DNA of 27,846 bases from positions 1 through 27,846 of IMG/VR virus record IMGVR_UViG_3300042564_004833, one strand, 5' to 3'. The position numbers were made by a program, and so were the translations under genes. How positions within the stretch are numbered: the first letter of the stretch is position 1; the number at the start of each line of letters is the position of its first letter. The DNA comes from a virus. The notes beneath the pieces are model-generated. The model saw only the letters and a program-made list of their open reading frames with translations, searched no databases and was not told the DNA's origin. Positions 6,715 to 13,824 of this stretch are shown piece after piece.

Positions 6715-8373
6715 TTACTTAATCTTGTACGGGTTTGACTTGATGAATGCCTTCGTAATTCGTTTTACTCCTTCGTTAACACTTTTACTTTGCTTCACTT
6801 TATTTTTTAAAACACTAACAAACTCCTTTTGAATATCCGCAACTAAATCAACAAATCTCCTATCTTTAACTTCTTCAACAGGAGTAATTGGTCCCATTTC
6901 TTTTTCAATTTGATTTGTCGCAACTTCAATTTGTTTGTCAGACAATCTACCATACTTAATTAACTTACCTTGTAGTTCTTTTACAAACTTATTGTTTCCA
7001 TTGTAGTTAACTATTGGTGATAGATTTGAGTCAACTACCTTTTTAGGGTCACTGAAACTTTTACTATACATAAAATTAATACCAGATATATTTGTAATAC
7101 ATTTGTGACCTCCTGAGTTTGCTTCGATAACATCGAAACCGTTTACTGAGACTTTATTGAGTAGTGACTTTTGTTTTGGTGATAAAGTTTTATACAAACC
7201 TTGAGTTATCTCATCAAGTATTTTTGCCAAACTTTCTCCACCTTCCATCTTAAATGAAGGGCTATCTCCGTAAATTGCCATCATATCCTTGAAAGTAAAT
7301 CCTACAGACTTTTCTCCTGCTTCTTGTTCTGAAATCCTTTTGAGAGTTCCAAGGGTAATTTTTTGGTTTTCTAACTCTCCCTTAAACTTATTTAAAACTT
7401 CATCCTTAACTTGTCCTAAATCAATACCTTTAATTGCCCTATCTTTTTTGAATGGGTTACAAGATGCTTGTACCATACCAAACGGCATCCCTGTCACTAA
7501 AAACTCGGCATCGGGAAAGTTACTAAATGGTACATATCTATCATAAGCACCTGCCTTTTGTGTGGATCCAAAACCATATTGTGAAATGATACCGTCTGAA
7601 TATTCAAGATCTTTCGCTTCTTTTCTTGATTCTTTATATGCTTGTGAGTGTTGTGAAATTTTATTTAAATCGGCATATCCCTTCTCCTTAATTTGATCCT
7701 TAATATTCATTAGAATACTTAATAAAGATGGTTTTGCGTTTAATACAATATCAGATAAAAATCCTGGCTTGTTTTTAAATGCTAATAACAACTTATTTGC
7801 AACCAACCCCATTCTTCTTTTGTTTTCTTTAAACCCTTTGTCTCTATCTATTTTAAATAGATAATCCATCACATTCTCAGGTGTAATATCATACTTAGCA
7901 TAATCAGCCGAGTCGATCATAGAAATGGTTTCTATATCTTCAGTTGGGAATATGTCTTTAGGTGATATTGTTTGTGAGACAGTTTCAACGTTTGATCTTG
8001 ATGATTTGAAGTTTGTTGCCGTTCCTTTCTCTACACCAGCCTGACTATCATGGTGGTCTGTATGAATGACGAACATAGGTTTACCGTGAGCGAAATCTAC
8101 TAACACCGGCATAATATCACCTTCACCTTCAGGTTTTTTAACCGCAAACTCTTTAGATCCATATTGTATTGGTTCGGCATCAACTACTTTGATACCATTT
8201 TGTTCTAAGTAGTCTTTCATTGCTAAAGCCGTGGTTACACCATCTAAATCTAAGTGAAAGTATATTTTTGCCATTTGATATCTTTTGGCAATGTCTTTAA
8301 TGTCTCTGATCCCACTTTCATTCAAAAGTCTTTGACCTTCTTCTTTTAAGATCTTTCTGATAAAATTTTTCAT
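6715..8373 (-). CDS. Leader-tagged DHH-family phosphoesterase
   Basis: A 552-residue protein. Residues 1-12 (MKNFIRKILKEE) are the leader, with a second possible L-N-E site at 17-19. The mature part begins near M34 with the DHH motifs in order: F-H-L-D-L-D-G (D42, D44), a V-L-V-D-F strand (D93), H-T-D-H-H-D-S (D106, H107, H108), and M-I-D-S-A-D-Y (D154). These bind two metal ions in DHH phosphoesterases, which act on short oligonucleotides, cyclic dinucleotides or 5' single-strand ends (RecJ). The 200-550 region is not a recognisable DHHA1 domain by eye, so the substrate is open. An E. coli-length RecJ would be of similar size. If the leader directs packaging, this enzyme would enter the cell with the genome. 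Confidence 0.85.
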   Translation of the reverse strand: MKNFIRKILKEEGQRLLNESGIRDIKDIAKRYQMAKIYFHLDLDGVTTALAMKDYLEQNGIKVVDAEPIQYGSKEFAVKKPEGEGDIMPVLVDFAHGKPMFVIHTDHHDSQAGVEKGTATNFKSSRSNVETVSQTISPKDIFPTEDIETISMIDSADYAKYDITPENVMDYLFKIDRDKGFKENKRRMGLVANKLLLAFKNKPGFLSDIVLNAKPSLLSILMNIKDQIKEKGYADLNKISQHSQAYKESRKEAKDLEYSDGIISQYGFGSTQKAGAYDRYVPFSNFPDAEFLVTGMPFGMVQASCNPFKKDRAIKGIDLGQVKDEVLNKFKGELENQKITLGTLKRISEQEAGEKSVGFTFKDMMAIYGDSPSFKMEGGESLAKILDEITQGLYKTLSPKQKSLLNKVSVNGFDVIEANSGGHKCITNISGINFMYSKSFSDPKKVVDSNLSPIVNYNGNNKFVKELQGKLIKYGRLSDKQIEVATNQIEKEMGPITPVEEVKDRRFVDLVADIQKEFVSVLKNKVKQSKSVNEGVKRITKAFIKSNPYKIK

Positions 8374-8375
8374 AC

Positions 8376-8384
8376 TAATAAATA
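8376..8384 (-). promoter_or_regulatory. Candidate late-promoter element (TATTTATTA)
   Basis: The minus-strand reading is AAAG-TATTTATTA-GT-ATG: a full match ending two bases before the start codon of the DHH gene. If it works like a -10 box, the message would be leaderless or nearly so. Confidence 0.55.
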
Positions 8385-8395
8385 CTTTGAGATAT

Positions 8396-8423
8396 AAAAA
8401 AACCTCACTATGATAGTGAGGTT
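8396..8423 (-). terminator. Intrinsic terminator after yceI
   Basis: Bases 8401-8410 and 8414-8423 are perfect inverted repeats of ten bases around a three-base loop. On the minus strand the hairpin is followed by a run of seven T (two of them in the stem). It lies 31 bases past the yceI stop and upstream of the DHH start, so it separates the two transcripts. Confidence 0.85.
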
Positions 8424-8453
8424 TCTATATTTTGATGTTATGTCAAAATTATA

Positions 8454-9005
8454 TTATGCAACTTCTTCTGTTTGTGGTTCGGTTTGTTCAACCATTTCCA
8501 ACATCTGAACATCCAAAGTCAATTTAACCTCATCACTTAACAACAATCCACCTGTCTCAAGTGGTGCGTTCCATGTAAGATCAAAGTCAGAACGATTGAT
8601 AGTTCCTACAATTTCAAAACCATGTTTTGTATTACCCCATGGATCAACACTTTTACCATTGTATTCAACATTCAACTCAATTTCTTTAGTTGTATCTTTG
8701 ATTGTCATTTCACCTTTCATTTTACCATTATCAAGGTTCATGTACGTTGATTCAAAATACATTTTAGGAAATCTTTCTGTATTGAAGAAGTCTTCGTTGT
8801 TTAAGTGTGCGTCACGATCAGAGTTTCCTGTTGAGATTGATTTCACTTCAGCCTCGAAACGGATCTCAGCGTCCTCCATATTATCCATAGAGTATTTCAT
8901 CCCACCTGAATAGTCAGTGATCATTCCTTTTACGTTTGACACCATCAAGTGTCTGATTTTAAACCCCAAGTCAGAGTGAGCTGGGTCAATTACTAATTGT
9001 TTCAT
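8454..9005 (-). CDS. yceI: YceI-family lipid-binding-like protein
   Basis: A 183-residue protein with the whole YceI lipocalin-like fold pattern: D-P-A-H-S-D-L-G-F-K-I-R-H-L near the start, the paired-strand F-E-A-E-V-K-S-I-S-T-G-N region, D-x-H-L-N-N-E-D-F-F at 65-74, F-P-K-M-Y-F-E-S, and N-R-S-D-F-D-L-T-W near 137. YceI proteins bind polyisoprenoid or similar hydrophobic molecules. There is no signal peptide, so this copy acts in the cytoplasm, as many Bacteroidota YceI proteins do. The C-terminal 15 residues are acidic and Gln/Glu-rich. It stands alone between two hairpin terminators and lacks both the tag and the TATTTATTA element. It is likely acquired from a host. Confidence 0.9.
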   Translation of the reverse strand: MKQLVIDPAHSDLGFKIRHLMVSNVKGMITDYSGGMKYSMDNMEDAEIRFEAEVKSISTGNSDRDAHLNNEDFFNTERFPKMYFESTYMNLDNGKMKGEMTIKDTTKEIELNVEYNGKSVDPWGNTKHGFEIVGTINRSDFDLTWNAPLETGGLLLSDEVKLTLDVQMLEMVEQTEPQTEEVA

Positions 9006-9094
9006 TTTTTATATTTGTTTTGGTTTATTTTCTAATGAAATGATAGTTCTTTTATCATGACTTGTAAATCATTTTTATCTTGATCTATGTTAAG

Positions 9095-9123
9095 AAAAAA
9101 CCCCATCCTTTTGAGATGGGGTT
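9095..9123 (-). terminator. Intrinsic terminator after the T9SS gene and small ORF
   Basis: Bases 9099-9107 and 9115-9123 form a nine-base GC-rich inverted repeat with a seven-base loop, followed on the minus strand by six T (9095-9100, partly in the stem). It begins only four bases beyond the stop of the 29-residue ORF, which supports that ORF as the last gene of the transcript. Confidence 0.85.
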
Positions 9124-9127
9124 CATA

Positions 9128-9217
9128 TTATTTCTTAAACCACTCTTGGTATTCCCTCCTATCTTTTATGATTGTAGGAATGATAAATGACATTACAAAT
9201 AACCAAAGGTAAATCAT
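9128..9217 (-). CDS. 29-residue single-membrane-segment peptide
   Basis: This ORF begins at ATG 9217-9215, overlapping the TGA of the T9SS gene as ATGA, and ends TAA four bases before a strong terminator. Residues 1-17 (MIYLWLFVMSFIIPTII) form one hydrophobic membrane segment with an internal proline, followed by a charged tail KDRREYQEWFKK. Overlap, membrane character and terminator position together make it a likely real gene. The function is unknown. The predicted topology is N-out/C-in from the positive tail. A chance ORF of this size cannot be ruled out. Confidence 0.55.
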   Translation of the reverse strand: MIYLWLFVMSFIIPTIIKDRREYQEWFKK

Positions 9218-10779
9218 TTTCTAATTACTAACTTTTTAGTTTTAACTTTGTTGACTCTGATGTAGTAAACACCATTCTCTAAGTTACGTAAGTCAATTTC
9301 ATTATCATTAACAGAATCAATTACTCTACCACTTTGATCAATCAACTCTATATATGATTTCTTACTAACATAAACTACCTCACTTGCTGGATTAGGATAG
9401 ATTCTAAAGTCATTTGAATTTTCATTAACCGAAGCTAAATCTCCGAATATTTCAGTTGGGAAACTTGATCCTACAGCCGCTGTTGATCCTTCTTGTAATC
9501 TATAATCAGGTGTCAAACCAAATGGTACAAATGGTGTTACCCAATTGATATTAGAGTGTGTTGAAATTGAGTCGTTAGCGTGTTGTGAGAAGTATGTCGA
9601 TAGAATGCCAGGTGTTGTTGTAATACAAACAGTACCAGTATTAAAGTTAGAAAGAATGTTACTGTGGAAATACATTGTGTCCCCTAAAATATTATCTTCT
9701 ACAGGTAGACCTTCAATGGATAATCCTTTTTCCCATCCAGTAACAATAGTATTGAAAACAGAAGTTGCGGTATTTCTTCTTAATCTGAAAGCCTTTTCAA
9801 ATTTTTCACCAATTGGTAGGGAAACCGTCCCGTCGCCTTTAGCGCCAATTATAGTGAAGTTAGAAAAAATAGGTGCTGTCAATGGTTGAGCCACACTACC
9901 CTGTGCGTCATTATCCGATTCGAAACAATTTGAGTCGCCAGCAGCGTCTGAAAAATTTTCATTTCTAATCGCTAAACCAAATTGAACCTTTCCTCTGTAT
10001 CCAAAGTCAGTATCAAAGTCATCATCAACTGATGAATAAGCAATTAAGTGTTTACAGTTCACAGTTCCTCCGAACCATTCAAAAGAGTCGTCACCACAGT
10101 GACTTACTTGTACGTAGTCAACTAACGTTTGATTACCTACCGAACCAAAAGTAAGTCCATTGATTTCTTTGTTTGGTTCAAGTGCAATACCTGCAAACTC
10201 AATACGTACAAATCTAATCACACCTGAGTCATCATTATCATTTGTTCCTCCGTGTTGTGTGAAATTTGTTGGTGCAAGTCCTTCAATATTTGCCACACCA
10301 CCAGGTTGGTTGTTAATTGCATTACCCAAAATAATAACTCCACCCCAATCACCTTCAACTCTTTGTGCAATTGGATTGTTAGATGTAAAAACGATTGGGT
10401 TAAATTGTTCACCATCTGCAACAAGTTTAGATCCTCTTGTAACAATTAAAGTTCCTTGCGTTGCGTAATCACCTCTGATGATTGTTCCTGGTAAAATAGT
10501 AAGAGTTGCTCCGTTTTTAACGTAAACCTTGTTTTGGAGTTTGATTACTCCTGACCAAGTTGTATTTGTTGTAATGTCTGAATTTGCGGTTGTTTGTGTT
10601 GCCGGGTAAACCGTATTTTGTGGGTCCCAATTAGACCAACCATAAGTCCAATCTGTTGATGGTGAGTTATCCGTTACAGGAAAAGCACCTCTATAATCTG
10701 TTGGTGTCCAAAATTGGTTTTGAGAGAAAGACGTGATTGTCATCAAAACCGAGAAAATTGTTAAATAAATTTGTTTCAT
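9214..10779 (-). CDS. Secreted beta-helix protein with T9SS type A sorting domain
   Basis: A 521-residue protein with a signal peptide (MKQIYLTIFSVLMTITSFSQ). Start 10779 is chosen because it begins the signal peptide; an in-frame ATG at 10809 would add ten charged residues before it. The body has repeated hydrophobic strands typical of a right-handed parallel beta-helix, with conserved blocks such as G-D-W-G-G-V-I-I-L-G, R-F-V-R-I-E-F-A-G and D-D-S-F-E-W-F-G-G-T that I know from Bacteroidota surface proteins. The last about 75 residues are a T9SS C-terminal domain: F-R-I-Y-P-N-P-A-S, then I-D-Q-S-G-R-V, L-x-N-G-V-Y-Y-I-R-V and the K-K-L-V-I-R-K end. This would send it through the host's type IX system to the cell surface. 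No capsid leader or late element is present. Confidence 0.9.
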   Translation of the reverse strand: MKQIYLTIFSVLMTITSFSQNQFWTPTDYRGAFPVTDNSPSTDWTYGWSNWDPQNTVYPATQTTANSDITTNTTWSGVIKLQNKVYVKNGATLTILPGTIIRGDYATQGTLIVTRGSKLVADGEQFNPIVFTSNNPIAQRVEGDWGGVIILGNAINNQPGGVANIEGLAPTNFTQHGGTNDNDDSGVIRFVRIEFAGIALEPNKEINGLTFGSVGNQTLVDYVQVSHCGDDSFEWFGGTVNCKHLIAYSSVDDDFDTDFGYRGKVQFGLAIRNENFSDAAGDSNCFESDNDAQGSVAQPLTAPIFSNFTIIGAKGDGTVSLPIGEKFEKAFRLRRNTATSVFNTIVTGWEKGLSIEGLPVEDNILGDTMYFHSNILSNFNTGTVCITTTPGILSTYFSQHANDSISTHSNINWVTPFVPFGLTPDYRLQEGSTAAVGSSFPTEIFGDLASVNENSNDFRIYPNPASEVVYVSKKSYIELIDQSGRVIDSVNDNEIDLRNLENGVYYIRVNKVKTKKLVIRK

Positions 10780-10871
10780 TCTTTTAATTTTAAATTTTAT
10801 TTCTACCAATAGATAGTGGTAAAAAATTTAAAATCACATTAAAAAAAGAACCTTAACAAAATGGTAAACGA

Positions 10872-10888
10872 GTTAATATTATATTAAC
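10872..10888 (-). other. AT-rich inverted repeat after a stop codon
   Basis: Bases 10872-10878 and 10882-10888 are perfect seven-base inverted repeats with a three-base loop, directly after the TAA of the 221-residue gene. No T-run follows, so it is a weak terminator at best. It could also be an operator for the T9SS gene downstream. Confidence 0.3.
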
Positions 10889-10889
10889 A

Positions 10890-11555
10890 TTACCGTATAA
10901 ATTTGGTATCGTAGTAAGTTGCAACATAGTCAGCATTTAAAAGTGGGTATTGTGCAATCACTCGATCAACATCTTCATAATATTCTTCAGTTTCGTAATA
11001 TGGTTCCGCATAATGAGCTAAGAAATCATCAATATATGTATTTATTGCCTCATTAACATCAACATTTTCACCATTTTTTGTAGCCGATATTGGGACAACG
11101 GTATTGTCAATATAATACGACTCTGCATCATAATGTCTGGTTTTTAACCCAATAGATTCTATTTGAATAATCCATCGTTTGTGCCCAACAAACGGAGTTC
11201 CTGTTGTGAATTTGAGTTCTCTAACTGCATCAAAAACTTTTTGTATTTGATTTTTTACCTTTTCGTTAAGATAAAATTTTGGTTGTTCGTCCCATAATAT
11301 TTTAGTGTCTAATTTAATACCAACATAATCTTCAAACTCCATTAATATATCTAAAAGTTCGTCATCCACTATTGCCCAATAATAAGAAACATCATTTGGA
11401 TTTTCTATTTTAAATCCAATAGGATAAGAAGGTTTGAAGTGTTTACTAACAATTTTTTCCCCGACTATAACAGGAGTACATTTTAACCCATGAAGATCTA
11501 TAACACCCCCAACAAACTTTTTGAAGAGTTTTAATGTTGTTTCATTATCCATCAT
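10890..11555 (-). CDS. Hypothetical protein downstream of lysozyme
   Basis: A 221-residue acidic, aromatic-rich protein that I do not recognise. It starts at ATG 11555, overlapping the lysozyme TGA as ATGA, so it is translationally coupled to it. No signal peptide, membrane segment or enzyme motif is visible. The C-terminal 45 residues are rich in Tyr, Glu and Asp (Y-Y-E-T-E-E-Y-Y-E-D). A helix around residues 95-112 (K-N-Q-I-Q-K-V-F-D-A-V-R-E-L) is the most regular element. Operon position suggests a partner of the lysozyme, such as an inhibitor, chaperone or virion protein, but nothing in the sequence decides this. Confidence 0.7.
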   Translation of the reverse strand: MMDNETTLKLFKKFVGGVIDLHGLKCTPVIVGEKIVSKHFKPSYPIGFKIENPNDVSYYWAIVDDELLDILMEFEDYVGIKLDTKILWDEQPKFYLNEKVKNQIQKVFDAVRELKFTTGTPFVGHKRWIIQIESIGLKTRHYDAESYYIDNTVVPISATKNGENVDVNEAINTYIDDFLAHYAEPYYETEEYYEDVDRVIAQYPLLNADYVATYYDTKFIR

Positions 11556-12463
11556 ACAAACATTTTTGCTTCTTTCTCTCTACGAGATTTTAAACCAGGA
11601 AAGTCATCAAACAATGAGCTAGTTGTTTGTAAGATCAATTCTCTCGCCTCTTCAAAGTCACCTCTTTTAATTGATTGTAAAAATTTCTTTGTTCTGATAT
11701 TTCTTCCCATGTTGTAAGTCATAGAAATTAAAGTGTTATACATTCCTTGAGTAAGGTTTGGTGTGATACCTTGTTTTTCCCAATCATTTAATATTTCGTT
11801 TACAATCTCCTCAGCAATTTTAATATCGTCTCTGAACAATATTTCAGCTTGTTTTGGTGTGATTCTTGTCTTACCTGGTTTAATTTTTTCGTAATTAGGT
11901 AAAAAATCATATCCTTCTCTTTCTCCTTTTTGTATTGCGTGTCCGTAACCAATTGTATACGCACCGTCACCAAGATCATAAGCAATTAATGCAGGTTCTC
12001 CTTTATCTACAATTGATCCTTCTTCCCATCTTAAATGATCTAAAAGTTCTTTTGAAGATTTTCTAATCCTTGGTTGTTCAAGTTTTTTAATCGTTTCTTT
12101 TTCAGTTTCAACTGCAGTTTGTAATTGTGGTTCTAAAAAGTTTTGGATCTGATTTAAAGATACTATCCCTAAGAATGAGTACATAACGTACCTCATAATT
12201 TTTCTTTTTAGATCTTCAGGTAGTTTTTTTATTTTTTCTTTAAGAGTTTCGATGTATTGTTTGACATCTTCTTTTGTTTTAACCCAAATTTTAGAAAGAT
12301 CAATCTCATCTTTCACATTTGTAAAATCCCACTCCATATCAGGTTCTCTTTCTTCATCCTCAGTTAATACTGAAAGTTTAAAAACAACCTCATCCAATAT
12401 TTGTTGGTGGTTGGTATAGGACTTTATTACTTTATATTGATCTTCTCGAATAGATAATTTCAT
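11552..12463 (-). CDS. Leader-tagged GH24 lysozyme (T4 lysozyme-like)
   Basis: A 303-residue protein. Residues 1-9 (MKLSIREDQ) are a short leader containing I-R-E. Residues 20-90 are charged and partly helical; residues about 89-104 (I-M-R-Y-V-M-Y-S-F-L-G-I-V-S-L) are a moderately hydrophobic segment that could be a membrane or signal-anchor element. Residues about 137-303 are the GH24 muramidase domain: R-W-E-E-G with catalytic E148, A-Y-D with D163, Y-T-I-G-Y-G-H with T170, matching Glu11-Asp20-Thr26 of T4 lysozyme. It cleaves the MurNAc-GlcNAc bond. At 303 residues it is nearly twice T4 lysozyme; the extra N-terminal half suggests a virion-carried or membrane-held form rather than a simple holin-released endolysin. 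It follows a TATTTATTA element. Confidence 0.9.
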   Translation of the reverse strand: MKLSIREDQYKVIKSYTNHQQILDEVVFKLSVLTEDEEREPDMEWDFTNVKDEIDLSKIWVKTKEDVKQYIETLKEKIKKLPEDLKRKIMRYVMYSFLGIVSLNQIQNFLEPQLQTAVETEKETIKKLEQPRIRKSSKELLDHLRWEEGSIVDKGEPALIAYDLGDGAYTIGYGHAIQKGEREGYDFLPNYEKIKPGKTRITPKQAEILFRDDIKIAEEIVNEILNDWEKQGITPNLTQGMYNTLISMTYNMGRNIRTKKFLQSIKRGDFEEARELILQTTSSLFDDFPGLKSRREKEAKMFV

Positions 12464-12465
12464 AT

Positions 12466-12474
12466 TAATAAATA
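12466..12474 (-). promoter_or_regulatory. Candidate late-promoter element (TATTTATTA)
   Basis: The minus-strand reading is A-TATTTATTA-AT-ATG, a full match two bases before the lysozyme start. It has the same spacing as the element before the DHH gene at 8373. Confidence 0.55.
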
Positions 12475-12481
12475 TATGAAA

Positions 12482-12841
12482 TTATTTTTCGAAAGTAACT
12501 TTACTGACTTGGAAGTCTAAGATATTGAAGTAAACCAATTCGTCTCTTAATTGTTGTTCGTTTTGGTATCTACGAATTCTATCATTTTTACGTCGTGAAT
12601 TTGCTTGAGTATAGAAACTTAGGTTCATTTTGACAATAACATCTACTTCATAACAAAATTGTTTTGTATTTCCTCTCCAAGAAACAGTTTCGTATTTTCT
12701 GATATTTGAGATTGTAATAACACAGTCATTATCTTTCCAAAATCTTCCGTCAATTGATATTGGTTTTTTCTTTAAAAGTTTTTTGATGAACTTTGTGTCT
12801 TTGTCTTTGATACAATTACCTATTTTATATCTGTGTTTCAT
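12482..12841 (-). CDS. Small basic hypothetical protein
   Basis: A 119-residue Lys/Arg-rich protein that I do not recognise. It has a lysine-rich helical start (K-F-I-K-K-L-L-K-K-K at 17-26), alternating hydrophobic strands around 40-50 and 63-73, and a basic loop (R-R-K-N-D-R-I-R-R) near 83-91, which would suit nucleic-acid binding. It begins four bases after a TATCTTTG box, so it is probably expressed from a host-type promoter as a leaderless message. No leader of the capsid type is present. It lies alone between the lysozyme transcript and the glycosyltransferase cluster. A role early in infection is possible on promoter grounds only. Confidence 0.65.
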   Translation of the reverse strand: MKHRYKIGNCIKDKDTKFIKKLLKKKPISIDGRFWKDNDCVITISNIRKYETVSWRGNTKQFCYEVDVIVKMNLSFYTQANSRRKNDRIRRYQNEQQLRDELVYFNILDFQVSKVTFEK

Positions 12842-12845
12842 ATAA

Positions 12846-12853
12846 CAAAGATA
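12846..12853 (-). promoter_or_regulatory. Bacteroidota-type -7 promoter box, leaderless spacing
   Basis: On the minus strand TATCTTTG-TTAT-ATG, matching TAnnTTTG with exactly four bases before the start codon at 12841. This is the third case with this spacing. The box lies in the 20-base gap after the first glycosyltransferase stop. Confidence 0.65.
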
Positions 12854-12861
12854 ACAAAATA

Positions 12862-13824
12862 TTACCTTCTGCCAAAATTTCTATTAAGATTTTCTAACTT
12901 AGCTTTCTTTAGCGCTGTAGTTAATACTTTACTGGTTTGATGATTTGTAGTTCTATTAACTTGTGTGTAGTCAATAGTTTTTGGTTGTTTAGTTTCATTA
13001 ACAGGTCTTGGTTTGTCACTAAATATTGATTCCAATAACTTATGTTTTTTTTCTTTTAACTCCCTTTCTAAATTAATTTCTTCCGTTTGAGTTTGTATTA
13101 TCGATTGAGACAAAGTGTTTGTTTGGATATCTAAGACCTGGTAATCACCTTTTTTCATTTCATCTAAGATCACACCACCTTTTTTGTTTTTACTAATCTT
13201 AAAGAAATTTGCCCTCATTTGTGACGCATATCCAGTATCTTTTCTTCTTGTTAAACTATTATTGTGTAATCTCCTGTGGAATAAGACTTCAGATGTTAAA
13301 TTTATCTTCCTTTTGAATTTATATATTCTACCCATGAAATCAGAGTCCGCAGCAACTTTCCATCCCTCAAACCCATTCATACTTAAAAATAGATCTTTCT
13401 TAATTCCAAATACACCTTCACCATATAAGGATCCATCATTACTGAAATTCCTTTGCCCTTTGTAGTCCTTGAAGTTGAGGAACTTGGGTTTTACACAATC
13501 ATATTTATCTAAACTATTATCGATCTCATCTATTAGGGTTTCTAACATTATGTCATCAGAATCGAAGAAGAATATTTTATCGTATTTTGCTTGTTCGGCT
13601 AATGTATTCTTAATAATATATGGTCCACCATTTTCAGTAAAATAATAAAAAAAGTAGTTCTTCGGAAATTCTTTAGTTTTAACGTATTCTAAAGTTTTTT
13701 CACAATTATCAATTCCAATCAACACTTCAAACTCATCATCATACTTGTTATTATTAATTGAATTAAATAACTCCTCAAAAAAATCTATTGAGTCAAACGT
13801 AGGTATTATAATTGATAAACTCAT
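12862..13824 (-). CDS. Family 2 glycosyltransferase with C-terminal tail
   Basis: A 320-residue protein. Residues 1-210 are a GT-A fold: M-S-L-S-I-I-I-P-T-F-D-S start, G-I-D-N-C strand, a F-F-F-D-S-D-D metal/nucleotide-sugar site near 90-96, and a W-K-V-A-A-D-S-D acceptor-side motif near 155. It transfers a sugar from a nucleotide donor. Residues 215-320 are a low-complexity polar tail ending L-N-R-N-F-G-R-R, not part of the usual GT2 fold. The next gene's product has a comparable tail ending K-G-R-R. The start overlaps the following-gene order as ATGA with the upstream glycosyltransferase. Possible targets are virion protein, phage DNA or host surface glycan; the sequence does not say which. 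Confidence 0.85.
   Translation of the reverse strand: MSLSIIIPTFDSIDFFEELFNSINNNKYDDEFEVLIGIDNCEKTLEYVKTKEFPKNYFFYYFTENGGPYIIKNTLAEQAKYDKIFFFDSDDIMLETLIDEIDNSLDKYDCVKPKFLNFKDYKGQRNFSNDGSLYGEGVFGIKKDLFLSMNGFEGWKVAADSDFMGRIYKFKRKINLTSEVLFHRRLHNNSLTRRKDTGYASQMRANFFKISKNKKGGVILDEMKKGDYQVLDIQTNTLSQSIIQTQTEEINLERELKEKKHKLLESIFSDKPRPVNETKQPKTIDYTQVNRTTNHQTSKVLTTALKKAKLENLNRNFGRR

Noticed and set aside
9545-10468. Plus-strand and alternative-frame ORFs within the T9SS gene
   Set aside because: They lie wholly inside a well-recognised gene and their products resemble nothing; they are shadows.
10780-10809. In-frame ATG ten codons before the T9SS start
   Set aside because: It would place charged residues before a classic signal peptide; start 10779 fits better.
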